Assembly: GCA_016185125.1 (NCBI GenBank)
Contig: JACPOC010000021.1
Span: 62,001 to 126,000, forward strand
Direction of reading: 5' to 3'
DNA length: 64,000 nucleotides
Origin: Bacteroidota bacterium
GTDB taxonomy: Bacteria > Bacteroidota > Bacteroidia > B-17B0 > Aurantibacillaceae
Shown: positions 52,403 to 61,254 of the stretch, one piece after another
Numbering within the stretch: the stretch's first letter is position 1
Layout: each line of letters opens with the position of its first letter
The notes under the pieces: generated by a model
The model's database searches: none
Told to the model about the DNA's origin: nothing
Seen by the model: only the letters and a program-made list of their open reading frames with translations
Program-made: the position numbers and the translations under genes

Positions 52403-54187
52403 TTAAATTTTTACACCTATCACCAAAACATCATCTACCTGCTCCTGATCGCCCTGCCATTCTGTTAATATTGAATCTAGCTGCTGTTTTTGTGCGGCCG
52501 GTTGCAACTCTGTTATTTGAATTAAAAGTTTTCTGAAATTGCCTATCATAAACTTTTTTCCTTTTGGCCCTCCAAACTGGTCGGCATAGCCATCACTAAA
52601 AATAAATACCTGATCGCCTTTTTGCAATTGAATAGTATTGTTATCAAAATTCGTTTTCTCGCCAATAAAAGCTCCAATAGGAAATTTATTTGCCTTATGT
52701 TCAACAAGCATTCCGTTTCGTACAATATATAAAGGGTTAAAAGCCGCCGCAAATTGCAGTTCAAGTGTTTGGTAATTAATACAACAAAGTGTCATATCCA
52801 TGCCGTCTTTGGTTTCTTGGCCGGCTTTATCAGCGTGTAACGTGTTAACAACTCCTTCGCGTAACCTATCCATAATTTCCGAAGGCTTAATAATAGCGGT
52901 ATTATTAATAATGTCTTTTAAAATGTTATGCCCCACCAAACTCATAAAAGCCCCCGGAACTCCATGGCCGGTGCAATCTACTGCCGCAAAATAAACCAGT
53001 TTGTGCTTTTTTTCAATCCAGTAAAAATCACCGCTTACAATATCTTTAGGTTTATACAGCACAAATGATTGCGGTAAAACTTTTTCAATAAAATGATTGG
53101 GAGGCAAAATAGCTTCCTGAATTCTTTTAGCGTAATGAATGCTATCGGTAACCTGTTTGTAAAGTATTTCAAGCTCCTCGTTCTTATTTTCAATTTCTTC
53201 TTTTTGCCTTACAACCTGCTCGGTTCGCTCAATTACTTTTTGCTCTAAAAAACGTTCGTTCTCGGCAAGGTCGTCACGCATTTTTATTAACGCTAAACCC
53301 AAACTATCGTCTTTGCTTAAAGGCGTGTAAGAAGCATTAAAATTTCCGGAACCTGTTTGCTTAGCAAAATCTGTTGTTTGGCGCATGGACTGAATCAATT
53401 CATTCAATGCGGTGCCCATCTCACCAATTTCATCATGTGTAGCTCTGATGCGCTCCTTGGGCAAAATGCCCTGCCCCATTGACAAAAGCATTTTTTTTAG
53501 TTTTTGAATTGGTTTTGTAATGGAGTTAGTGGTAAATAAGGCAATAAATATTCCGCCTACTAAAAGTGCAACGCCTAATAATTCAACAAACCAGTTTAGG
53601 AAATTAAACTTTTTAAACATTTCTTCCTGAACGGTTGCGGCTGAGGCTTGTTTGGCTGCAATTAAAATATTAAGATTTTTGTAAATTGTTTTGATGTTTA
53701 CTTCAGAGTCTTCGTAAGGAAGCCTGGCAAGCATATAAATATTTGCATCCTCGTAGGCTTCCGTACTGTTAAGCTGACTGATAATTTCGTTTTGATACAC
53801 CTTGAATAATGTTTCCACTCTTCCAAAAATAACTCTCAATTGCCTTTTTTCTTCGTCATTCCAGTTCTTTGAAAGTTTTGATAAAGAAGCCTTTTGTTTG
53901 GGATATTCTTTTTGAATAATATTTTTAAGCTCTTCCCTAAATTCAACATCGTTAAAGCTCTTATTATAAAACCATTTTGAAATATCGGTATGGCTACGTT
54001 GTAGTAAAAGATTTAATTCCTTTAACTCAGCAACACTGGGTGTAACCTGACCCACCACCGTTTCGGTTCTGCGTTTACTGTCTTTAACTGTAAATACCGT
54101 TAAAATAAAAGCAATGGAAGTAAGCAAAATAAATACTCCAAAACCTAAACCAATTCGTCTGCCTATTGTAAATCTAAAGGCCATCAT
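52403..54187 (-). CDS. Membrane sensor with HAMP domain and SpoIIE/PP2C-type serine phosphatase
   Basis: A 594-residue signalling protein. It has TM1 (about 12-34), a periplasmic four-helix sensor (35-195), TM2 (about 197-218), a HAMP domain (about 219-275; TNSITKPIQKL, HDEIGEMGTALNEL), a coiled coil (about 310-345), and a SpoIIE/PP2C phosphatase (about 360-594). The metal-binding Asp motifs are present: VSGDFYW, AAVDCTGHGVPGAFMS and FIFSDGYADQFGG. It should remove phosphate from a Ser/Thr of an anti-sigma antagonist or similar switch protein. Its start overlaps the TPR-like gene's stop by one base, so both are made together. ATG codons at 54187 and 54184 are both possible. Confidence 0.92.
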   Translation of the reverse strand: MMAFRFTIGRRIGLGFGVFILLTSIAFILTVFTVKDSKRRTETVVGQVTPSVAELKELNLLLQRSHTDISKWFYNKSFNDVEFREELKNIIQKEYPKQKASLSKLSKNWNDEEKRQLRVIFGRVETLFKVYQNEIISQLNSTEAYEDANIYMLARLPYEDSEVNIKTIYKNLNILIAAKQASAATVQEEMFKKFNFLNWFVELLGVALLVGGIFIALFTTNSITKPIQKLKKMLLSMGQGILPKERIRATHDEIGEMGTALNELIQSMRQTTDFAKQTGSGNFNASYTPLSKDDSLGLALIKMRDDLAENERFLEQKVIERTEQVVRQKEEIENKNEELEILYKQVTDSIHYAKRIQEAILPPNHFIEKVLPQSFVLYKPKDIVSGDFYWIEKKHKLVYFAAVDCTGHGVPGAFMSLVGHNILKDIINNTAIIKPSEIMDRLREGVVNTLHADKAGQETKDGMDMTLCCINYQTLELQFAAAFNPLYIVRNGMLVEHKANKFPIGAFIGEKTNFDNNTIQLQKGDQVFIFSDGYADQFGGPKGKKFMIGNFRKLLIQITELQPAAQKQQLDSILTEWQGDQEQVDDVLVIGVKI

Positions 54188-55089
54188 TAATCTAATTTAA
54201 TGTTTAAATCTTTAGCCTTTTTTTGATACTCCGCTTGTTTTGCGGCGTCATTCAACATCCTGTAGATATAATAGAGTGCCTGAACAGCTTTTGGATTTTT
54301 ATTGTCTTTCTTATATACCTTTAAAATAAACTGTTCAGATTGTTTGGCAAGCTTTACAATGTTTTCCTGAATGGCATCTATTTGGCTTAGATCAGCTCCA
54401 TAATCTAATGATTTTACAAGATTGATTCCCTGATTAAGATACATTAATCCCATGTTCATATTAGCCGGAGCGTTGTCAGGATCAATATCAAATACCTTAA
54501 GATGGGCTAATTTCGCAATATCATGCGCCTTTGTGTTTTTATTATCGTTGTTAAAAATATTTGAAAACACGCTTCCTACCGCCACATAATATTCTACATC
54601 ACGCATGGCAAAATTAGTATCCGGTTTAGCTATTAACGACAGCTCTTTGCACTTATTGTATGCTTTGGCGCTTCGGGTATCGTTAAGCGAATCTTGCAAT
54701 AAAACCTTGGCGATGTTGTAATATTGATTTGCTAAACCTGATAAAAGCCGCTTGTTATTAGCCAGTGAAACCTCATCGGGCTTTAATGAATTTGATTTTT
54801 TTATGGAAGAAATAATAGTATCGCGCAGGGAAGAGTTTAGTCTGAACTTATCGGTTTTTTTATAAATCTCATAATAAATATAGCCACGGGTGGTCCAGCT
54901 TACAAAATCGTTTTTTGTTTCAGGGTGTAAAACTACACTATCAATTACGGGCACAGCCAAATCTGGGGTACGCGCCTGCAATAATTGCGTAGCTCTGTTT
55001 AATTTATCTATCTGCGCAAAACCGCATAATCCGCATGCCGAAAAAAGGCAGAGGAAGAGGTTTCTTGTTATGGTGCGCAATTCTTTCAT
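54187..55089 (-). CDS. Exported TPR-like helical repeat protein in the YfiR/SpoIIE operon
   Basis: A 300-residue exported protein with a signal peptide (FLCLFSACGLCGFAQ). Helical hairpin repeats are visible (AVPVIDSVVLHPETKNDFVS, DPDNAPANMNMGLMYLNQG, NPKAVQALYYIYRMLNDAAK), like a TPR array. The ATG at 55089 is used; a TTG at 55098 is less likely. The gene starts 15 bases after the YfiR-like gene and is coupled to the phosphatase gene. It probably docks another periplasmic protein near the sensor. Confidence 0.8.
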   Translation of the reverse strand: MKELRTITRNLFLCLFSACGLCGFAQIDKLNRATQLLQARTPDLAVPVIDSVVLHPETKNDFVSWTTRGYIYYEIYKKTDKFRLNSSLRDTIISSIKKSNSLKPDEVSLANNKRLLSGLANQYYNIAKVLLQDSLNDTRSAKAYNKCKELSLIAKPDTNFAMRDVEYYVAVGSVFSNIFNNDNKNTKAHDIAKLAHLKVFDIDPDNAPANMNMGLMYLNQGINLVKSLDYGADLSQIDAIQENIVKLAKQSEQFILKVYKKDNKNPKAVQALYYIYRMLNDAAKQAEYQKKAKDLNIKLD

Positions 55090-55104
55090 TTTTTCCAATA
55101 TTTT

Positions 55105-55632
55105 TTAATCTACATTTATGGCCAGTGCTTTAAAATCATCGTTTGTTTTTAATCCTGCTTTTACCGCGTTATTTTTACTGTACTCAAACTTGAGCTTGCT
55201 TTCAATAATAAGGAAGCTAATGCTGGAACCTAATTTACAGGATCCGGAATTTTCTGCCACAACCAAAGTGCCTTTATTTTTATTTTTTGCTACCGCATCC
55301 TTAATCGCAGAGGAAACATCTGATAATAAATAAATAATTTGAGAGCTTATTGCCGGATCAAAAGCAGAGGTATTTTTAACTTCAATATCCTGTGCGGCCA
55401 CCTTTTTCTTGGAAGCAAGATTTTTTAATTCGGTAATAAGATTGTCGTTTTTACCAACAATATATACCACAAAATTTCCTGTTTTTTTGTTTTCAGGCCA
55501 TTCAAAATACCGTGTAAAGTTATACAAAAAGATCGCCTTCATTTTGGCGTTAGTATCAAAATTAGAAGGCTGTTGAAATCTGAGCGAGATCAAACAAAAG
55601 AAGAAAAGTAAATATTTATATCCCTTAAACAG
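55105..55632 (-). CDS. YfiR-like (DUF4154) periplasmic protein, first gene of the signalling operon
   Basis: Residues with KAIFLYNFTRYFEWP, VVYIVGKND and the SAISFLIIESKLKFEYSKNNA-like end (SSISFLIIESKLKFEYSKNN) match the YfiR/DUF4154 family, which in Pseudomonas holds the inner-membrane signalling protein YfiN in check in the periplasm. Here the next genes encode a TPR-like protein and a HAMP-SpoIIE sensor, not a cyclase. The frame is open to 55649; no ATG is available. A CTG at 55632 gives the signal peptide MFKGYKYLLFFFCLISLRFQ, while a TTG at 55593 would give none. The start is therefore uncertain. Confidence 0.8.
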   Translation of the reverse strand: MFKGYKYLLFFFCLISLRFQQPSNFDTNAKMKAIFLYNFTRYFEWPENKKTGNFVVYIVGKNDNLITELKNLASKKKVAAQDIEVKNTSAFDPAISSQIIYLLSDVSSAIKDAVAKNKNKGTLVVAENSGSCKLGSSISFLIIESKLKFEYSKNNAVKAGLKTNDDFKALAINVD

Positions 55633-55651
55633 TTTTAATTTTTCTTAATTA

Positions 55652-55680
55652 CAAATATAGTATTTGCTTTTAAATGACAA
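55652..55680 (-). promoter_or_regulatory. Promoter of the YfiR/SpoIIE operon
   Basis: On the minus strand TTG (55680-55678), an 18-base spacer and TATATTTG (55659-55652). The start of transcription would be near 55645, only about a dozen bases before the CTG at 55632. Confidence 0.65.
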
Positions 55681-55720
55681 TTATAGTTTATTTGGTAAAT
55701 TAGCGGTAAAATAGCTTTAA

Positions 55721-56311
55721 TTGCTTGTTAATATTAAATACAAAGATTATTCCGATAGCGATTTGATTAACAAATTTTTGGAAACTGGGGATAATTCCTT
55801 TGTGGGCTTGCTATATGAAAGATACGGGCATTTAGTGCTGGGTTTATGCATTAAATACCTGAAAAACAAGGATGAAGCTCAAGATTCGGTTATTCAGATA
55901 TTCAGTAAACTAATGACCGACCTAAAAAAACACAAAATAGAGTTTTTTAAAAGCTGGTTATACGTGTACAGCAAGAATTTTTGCCTGATGGAACTTAGAA
56001 AGCGCCAAAGCGCGTTAAAAAAAGAACTGGAACTTAAAGAAAACATTCATTTGGTTATGGATTTTTCAAGTGCCGAACATCTCAAAGAAAAGGAAGAACA
56101 GATTACGCTTATGGAAAGAGCCCTTGAGCTGTTAAATAATGAGCAAAAAGTGTGTATTGAATTGTTTTATTTAAAGAATAAATCGTATAACGATATTATA
56201 AACCAAACAGGCTATTCGAATAATGAAGTAAAAAGCCATATTCAAAACGGAAAAAGAAATTTAAAATTAAAAATGGAAGCCCTGCTTAATGAAAGACCAG
56301 CCTCATCATAA
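55721..56311 (+). CDS. ECF-type RNA polymerase sigma factor
   Basis: A 196-residue sigma-70 family protein of ECF type. Region 2 lies at about 15-85 (SDLINKFLETGDNSFVGLLY, KYLKNKDEAQDSVIQIF) and region 4 at about 130-185 (QKVCIELFYLKNKSYNDIIN, then TGYSNNEVKSHIQNGKRNL). Start is TTG at 55721, the only usable one because stops precede it. The next gene, which overlaps by 23 bases, encodes a membrane protein likely to hold it. It is divergent from the YfiR/SpoIIE operon by about 90 bases. Confidence 0.92.
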   Translation: MLVNIKYKDYSDSDLINKFLETGDNSFVGLLYERYGHLVLGLCIKYLKNKDEAQDSVIQIFSKLMTDLKKHKIEFFKSWLYVYSKNFCLMELRKRQSALKKELELKENIHLVMDFSSAEHLKEKEEQITLMERALELLNNEQKVCIELFYLKNKSYNDIINQTGYSNNEVKSHIQNGKRNLKLKMEALLNERPASS

Positions 56312-57527
56312 AGATTTAAAAGATCTGTTAAATAGCATTAAAAACAAGTCTTCCCAAGATCTTGATGATTTTGACCGTGAGGCTATAGAAGGTTTTGAAT
56401 CGTTGGAATCAAATCAGGAAGCTCTTGATTTAAAAAATGAATTGGATACAAAAATTCATGATCAGCTTTTCACGCCAAAAAAGAAAAACGAAAAAGTATA
56501 TTGGTTTGCGGCTGCCGGATTGTTTATGGTAATAAGCTTAAGCGTATTTTTTATTTTAAACGGCAATTCTCATCTGCAGGAAAAAGATGTTGCGCAGATA
56601 CCTGAAAAAATAATAAACATAGAAAAAGAAAAAGCTTTATCCGCTCCAACTTCGGAAGCTGTGGAGCCTGTGGTGCGAAAAGTGCCCGATGCGGAAAAAA
56701 GTAAATCGAAAAACATTGAACCCTCTGATAAGGATAAGCGTGTAAGTTTAAGGGCTCTTCTAAAACCCTCGGAAGCAGGGAGCGGCCAGGGAGAAGTAAG
56801 TTCTGTTCTTCAAGAAAAAGCTGACGATGCAGAAGCAGCCGCTATAAAAGAAAGCGATAAGCCAATTTCTAAATCGAGTTCTGAAGAGGTTAACTTTTCA
56901 GGCAAATTAAAAAATACTGACGAAAAGGAACAGAATGATCTAAACGCAGATAAGCAAACATCGAGTTCTGCCAACGGTGAATTGAATGAATTTAAAAAGA
57001 GCGAAAATGACGAGTTTAAAAAAGAGTCGGTCTATAAAGGAAGGCTTGCAAGAAAAAAACAAAACGCTTCTAAAAATAAATCTAAGAACGATCCATCTCA
57101 AGATCCCAAAACTCTGAATCCTTCAACAGTCTTAAACAGCACCGACTCCCGAGCCAAAGAAAACAAGGAAGGAGACGGAATCACACAGCCTAAATCTGCC
57201 CCTGCCCAAAGTGAGCCGGGTAAATCGAAGACCGAGTACTTTAATTCGCCTTCTAATACAATTTATTTTGCCGGTGGCGAAGATGCGTTGGCTAAAGAAA
57301 TCCGGGTTAAACTGATTGAAAAAAAGGTAGATAAAAGATTCGACGCAATCCTTATAATTAATGAGAATAAAAAAATTGAAGAAGTAACTTATATTAATCC
57401 TTACGAGCTTTCAACAGAGGAAAAAAACAAAGTAACTGAAGTTTTAAAAACGTTAACCAACTTCAATTTTTATATTCAGCCCAATACAAAAGGCTTGTTT
57501 GAATACAAGGTAAATTACAGGCCGTAA
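56289..57527 (+). CDS. Membrane anti-sigma-like protein with long charged linker and TonB-C-like end
   Basis: A 412-residue protein. A cytoplasmic N-terminal part (1-65; acidic, helical) could bind the sigma factor; one membrane helix follows at about 67-90 (FAAAGLFMVISLSVFFIL). Then comes a long, charged, low-complexity region (about 95-315, rich in Lys, Glu, Ser, Asp) and a compact C-terminal domain (about 320-412; YFAGGEDALAKEIRVKLIEK, FDAILIINENKKIEEVTYIN). That domain recalls, by eye, the TonB C-terminal fold (GG...L...I, then a beta-hairpin), with low certainty. The overlap with the sigma gene supports an anti-sigma role. Confidence 0.75.
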   Translation: MKDQPHHKDLKDLLNSIKNKSSQDLDDFDREAIEGFESLESNQEALDLKNELDTKIHDQLFTPKKKNEKVYWFAAAGLFMVISLSVFFILNGNSHLQEKDVAQIPEKIINIEKEKALSAPTSEAVEPVVRKVPDAEKSKSKNIEPSDKDKRVSLRALLKPSEAGSGQGEVSSVLQEKADDAEAAAIKESDKPISKSSSEEVNFSGKLKNTDEKEQNDLNADKQTSSSANGELNEFKKSENDEFKKESVYKGRLARKKQNASKNKSKNDPSQDPKTLNPSTVLNSTDSRAKENKEGDGITQPKSAPAQSEPGKSKTEYFNSPSNTIYFAGGEDALAKEIRVKLIEKKVDKRFDAILIINENKKIEEVTYINPYELSTEEKNKVTEVLKTLTNFNFYIQPNTKGLFEYKVNYRP

Positions 57528-57536
57528 AAATTTAAT

Positions 57537-58427
57537 TTACTCTTTTTCAAGGCTTCCCCAAACTCCTAAAGGAAGTTTAATTTCGCTCTTTGCTTTTAAA
57601 AATAACTCGCCAACCTTTAAATCACTTTTGTGTTTTTTTGCAAAAGGTTGTAACAAATTTTCAGGAACCATTGCAGAAAACCCTAAAGAGTAAGCGTTAA
57701 GAATTAATAAATGTTGCTCCGGGTTTAAGATTTGAAGAACGCTTGTTATCATTTCCAGAATATTATCTTCGAGTTTCCATTTTTCGCCATTAGGGCCGTG
57801 GCCAAAAGCGGGAGGATCTAAAATAATTCCATCGTAAAAATTTCCGCGACGAACTTCTTTTCTCACAAATTTTAAAGCATCATCCACCATCCATCTGATA
57901 TTATCAAGTTTGCTCTTTTGCATATTTTCATTAGCCCAGCTTACCACTTGCTTAATACTATCTACATGCGTAACGTCTGCTCCTGCTGCTTTTGCGGCAA
58001 TGCTTGCGCCGCCGGTATAAGCAAAAAGATTTAAAAATTTAGCGTTTTGTTTTCCATTTAAAAAACTATAAATCTTTTCCCAGTTAACAGCCTGCTCCGG
58101 AAAAATCCCTACATGTTTAAAAGAAGTTAAGCCTAATCGAAATATTAACTCCACTTCTCCTTTTAACTTTAAACTTTTAACCTTATAACTTATTGTCCAT
58201 TGCTCGGGCATTTGTTTTAGCTTTTTCCACTCACCACTTGAACTCGACTTTGGCACAAATTTCACATGAGCTGTTTTTTCCCACTCGCATTCTGAATATA
58301 CTTTTTTCCACACCGCTTGTGGTTCGGGTCGTATAGTAATGTATTTACCAAAGCGTTCCATTTTTTCAAAATCACCGCAATCCAACAATTCGTAATCAAT
58401 CCAGTTTTTAGGGCTTAATAATTCCAT
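57537..58427 (-). CDS. Class I SAM-dependent methyltransferase (RlmI/RlmK-like, 23S rRNA)
   Basis: A 296-residue methyltransferase. The SAM-binding core shows LNLFAYTGGASIAAKAAGADVTHVDSI (quoted in parts: LNLFAYTGGASIAAKAAG and ADVTHVDS), SWANENMQKSKLDNIRWMV and the catalytic DPPAFGHGP. The Cys-type PUA domain of RlmI is not evident at the N-terminus. It is probably an rRNA base methyltransferase acting in the cytoplasm. The ATG at 58427 is chosen over a TTG at 58454. It converges with the anti-sigma-like gene nine bases apart. Confidence 0.87.
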   Translation of the reverse strand: MELLSPKNWIDYELLDCGDFEKMERFGKYITIRPEPQAVWKKVYSECEWEKTAHVKFVPKSSSSGEWKKLKQMPEQWTISYKVKSLKLKGEVELIFRLGLTSFKHVGIFPEQAVNWEKIYSFLNGKQNAKFLNLFAYTGGASIAAKAAGADVTHVDSIKQVVSWANENMQKSKLDNIRWMVDDALKFVRKEVRRGNFYDGIILDPPAFGHGPNGEKWKLEDNILEMITSVLQILNPEQHLLILNAYSLGFSAMVPENLLQPFAKKHKSDLKVGELFLKAKSEIKLPLGVWGSLEKE

Positions 58428-58561
58428 GCCTAAAATTAGTTTAATTATTTTCAATTTAAATATTGTGATAAATTTATATGGTAATTACTATGTTAAAAAC
58501 TTATTGAGTGTAAAATTTTATCAAGCTGCAAAACCTATACTTTAGAGTAAATTATTATTTC

Positions 58562-59989
58562 ATGAAAAAAACAAGTTCTTCATTTCTGATTCTTATCTCT
58601 GTTTTTTTCTTTTGGGGCTTTGTAGCAGCCAGTAATGATATTCTCATCCCCGTATTTAAAGAAAAACTGAACCTTGAACAGTGGCAGGGTCAAATGATCT
58701 CCTTCGCGTTTTACGTGGCTTATACAGTAGGCTCCATTATTTATGTAATGTTATCTAAATTTAACGGAAGCGATATTTTAAATAAAATAGGTTATAAAAA
58801 TGGTATTGCCTTAGGATTAATTATATCTGCGAGCGGAACACTTTTGTTTTATCCTGCCGCCCAAACTTCTTCATTTGGTTTAATGATTACCGGTTTGTTT
58901 ATAGTAGGCTTGGGCTTTTCGCTTCAGCAAACAGCCGCTAACCCTCTTGCAATAACCATTGGCGATTCAAGGTTTGGCTCCCAACGTTTAAGTTTAGCGG
59001 GAGGAATCAATAATGTAGGAACAACCATTGGCCCGGTGCTTGTAAGTTTTGTCATATTTGGCTCAATAGCCAACGGCGCTAAATTAGATAATATCGAATC
59101 GGTCAAAATTCCTTATCTCATTTTAGGCGCTGCGTTTATAGTAGTAGCTGTTTTTTTTAAATTCTCTTCACTTCCTAATAAGATAGAACACCAAGAAGAA
59201 ATTGCTTCATCATTAGCTGCTCCACGCAAAAACGCGCTGGCTTATCCGCAGTTAGTAATGGGTATGATTGCTATTTTTTTATATGTGGGTGTAGAAGTTT
59301 CTACTGCTTCCAACCTTCCTGAGTTTATGAAACAGCATTTACACACTTCCACCAATAACATTGCTCCATATGTTTCATTGTTTTGGGCAAGTTTAATGAT
59401 TGGCCGATGGACCGGTGCTGTAGGGGCTTTCAACCTTAAGGAAGGTATTAAACCTTTTATGAGATTTATAATGCCCTACCTTGCTTTCGGGGTTTTTTTA
59501 TTCGTGAATAAACTAGCAAATAATGATCTTACTCCTTTTTATTTATATGCATTTGTAATTGTTGCCATGATCATAGGAGACGTTTTAAGTAAAGGTAATC
59601 CGGCGCGACAATTATTAATCTTTTCTTTAATGGGAATTACAGCCTTAATGGTAGGAATTCTTGCTGATAAAATGATAAGTGTGTACGCCTTTATCAGCGT
59701 GGGTTTATTCTGCTCGACGTTATGGCCATGTATATTTACATTAGCCATTTCCGGTTTAGGAAAGTACACCAACCAAGGCTCAAGTTATCTGATTATGATG
59801 ATCATGGGCGGCGGATTTATCAGCCTGCTTCAGGGATGGCTTGCCGGCGATCATTTACTTGGCATTCAATGGAGTTATATTGTGGGTGTTGTGTGTTTTG
59901 TTTACTTGGCCTTTTACGGATGGAAAGCGTCCGTTATTTTGAGGCGACAGGGAATTGATTTTGATGTACCCCAAGTGATCTCGCATTAA
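58562..59989 (+). CDS. MFS sugar transporter, FucP (L-fucose/glucose/galactose:H+ symporter) type
   Basis: A 475-residue membrane protein with about 12 helices. The FFFWGFVAASNDILIPVFKE start, the GLGFSLQQTAANPLAI motif in TM4-5, and NNVGTTIGPVLVSF are typical of the FucP branch of the major facilitator family in Bacteroidota. It imports a hexose or deoxyhexose with a proton. It is translationally coupled to the next gene (TAATG overlap), which encodes a cytochrome c, and a GH92 mannosidase gene follows, suggesting mannose or a related sugar. Confidence 0.92.
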   Translation: MKKTSSSFLILISVFFFWGFVAASNDILIPVFKEKLNLEQWQGQMISFAFYVAYTVGSIIYVMLSKFNGSDILNKIGYKNGIALGLIISASGTLLFYPAAQTSSFGLMITGLFIVGLGFSLQQTAANPLAITIGDSRFGSQRLSLAGGINNVGTTIGPVLVSFVIFGSIANGAKLDNIESVKIPYLILGAAFIVVAVFFKFSSLPNKIEHQEEIASSLAAPRKNALAYPQLVMGMIAIFLYVGVEVSTASNLPEFMKQHLHTSTNNIAPYVSLFWASLMIGRWTGAVGAFNLKEGIKPFMRFIMPYLAFGVFLFVNKLANNDLTPFYLYAFVIVAMIIGDVLSKGNPARQLLIFSLMGITALMVGILADKMISVYAFISVGLFCSTLWPCIFTLAISGLGKYTNQGSSYLIMMIMGGGFISLLQGWLAGDHLLGIQWSYIVGVVCFVYLAFYGWKASVILRRQGIDFDVPQVISH

Positions 59990-61248
59990 TGAATGGGTTT
60001 AAACATAATTCCGAAGAAAATTATATCGAAATTATTCAACGATTGGTTAAAACCGTTGTCTTATTACTTCTGCTTGTTGTAGCGCTTATTATTCTAAACA
60101 TCGTTGATCTTTCTTCACCTAAAATACCAAAAAAAGAGGTTATAGCACTAGCGACTGAAAAAAAAGATTCTAACCCTATTAATACAGATACCCTACACGC
60201 CGTGGCACCGGACACAGCCTTATTAGCCGATGAGCCAAATAGTTTTCAAATCAAATATGGAAGATTACTCATTAGCAACACTTCGTTTTATTTTGGGCCA
60301 AAAGGAACAATTGCACATTTAAGTAACGGAATGAATTGTCAGAATTGTCATATAGAGGCCGGCACCAAACCATTTGGAAATAACTATGTGGCCGTGGCAT
60401 CTACTTATCCAAAATTTCGTGAACGATCGGGAAGTATTGAAACTATTTTTAAACGTGTTAACGATTGTTTTGAACGTAGCCTGAATGGAAAATCACTTGA
60501 TACAACAAGTAAAGAAATGGTGGCGATCAGAGAATATATTAAATGGGTGGGCAAAAATATCTCAAAAAGAGAAAAACCAAAAGGCACTGGTATTAAAGAC
60601 TTGTTATACCTTGATCGGGCTGCCGATGCCGAAAAAGGAAAAATAACATACACCTTAAAATGTAAAAGTTGCCATGCTGAAAACGGAGAAGGAAAATTAA
60701 ACCCCGACGGCTTGGGTTACCAATATCCTCCTTTATGGGGAAAGCATAGTTATAATAAAGGAGCCGGACTGTATCGATTATCGCGCTTTGCAGGTTTTGT
60801 GAAATATAACATGCCACAAGGTGCCTCATTTTCCAACATTCAGTTAAGCGATGAAGAGGCTTGGGATCTTGCTGCGTTCGTAAATTCACAACCAAGACCT
60901 GATAAAGATCTTTCAAAAGACTGGCCAAAAATTTCCGGTAAGCCTGTTGATCATCCTTTCGGACCCTATGAAGATAATTTCACTGAACAACAACACAAAT
61001 ACGGACCTTTTGAACCCATAGCCACAATGGCGGCTTGTGAAAGGGAAGGAGATCCCGACAATATGTTATGCCGAATGCCAAACGTACATAACGCGGTTAG
61101 GCAAGGAGTAATGCTTCACGACGTTCTAGAAGAATATTTAGTTGAATTTTCACCTGTATCACCAAAAATAGAAGGCCGAGTCATAGCCACAGATGCTCCT
61201 TCCACGCTCTTAACATCAGTTAAGGGAGTTAATTATCAATTCAGATAA
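59989..61248 (+). CDS. Membrane-anchored dihaem cytochrome c, TsdA-like
   Basis: A 419-residue protein with one N-terminal membrane anchor (about 21-41) and two haem c sites: MNCQNCH (Cys117, Cys120, His121) and CKSCH (Cys225, Cys228, His229). The segment after the first haem (YPKFRERSGSIETIFKRVND, CFERSLNGKSL with Cys160, REYIKWVG) follows the pattern of thiosulfate dehydrogenase TsdA, in which a Cys at that place is a haem ligand. The C-terminal extension of about 100 residues is less familiar. It lies between a sugar transporter gene and a mannosidase gene, so an electron-transfer role in sugar or sulfur metabolism is only a guess. Confidence 0.85.
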   Translation: MNGFKHNSEENYIEIIQRLVKTVVLLLLLVVALIILNIVDLSSPKIPKKEVIALATEKKDSNPINTDTLHAVAPDTALLADEPNSFQIKYGRLLISNTSFYFGPKGTIAHLSNGMNCQNCHIEAGTKPFGNNYVAVASTYPKFRERSGSIETIFKRVNDCFERSLNGKSLDTTSKEMVAIREYIKWVGKNISKREKPKGTGIKDLLYLDRAADAEKGKITYTLKCKSCHAENGEGKLNPDGLGYQYPPLWGKHSYNKGAGLYRLSRFAGFVKYNMPQGASFSNIQLSDEEAWDLAAFVNSQPRPDKDLSKDWPKISGKPVDHPFGPYEDNFTEQQHKYGPFEPIATMAACEREGDPDNMLCRMPNVHNAVRQGVMLHDVLEEYLVEFSPVSPKIEGRVIATDAPSTLLTSVKGVNYQFR

Positions 61249-61254
61249 AATAAT

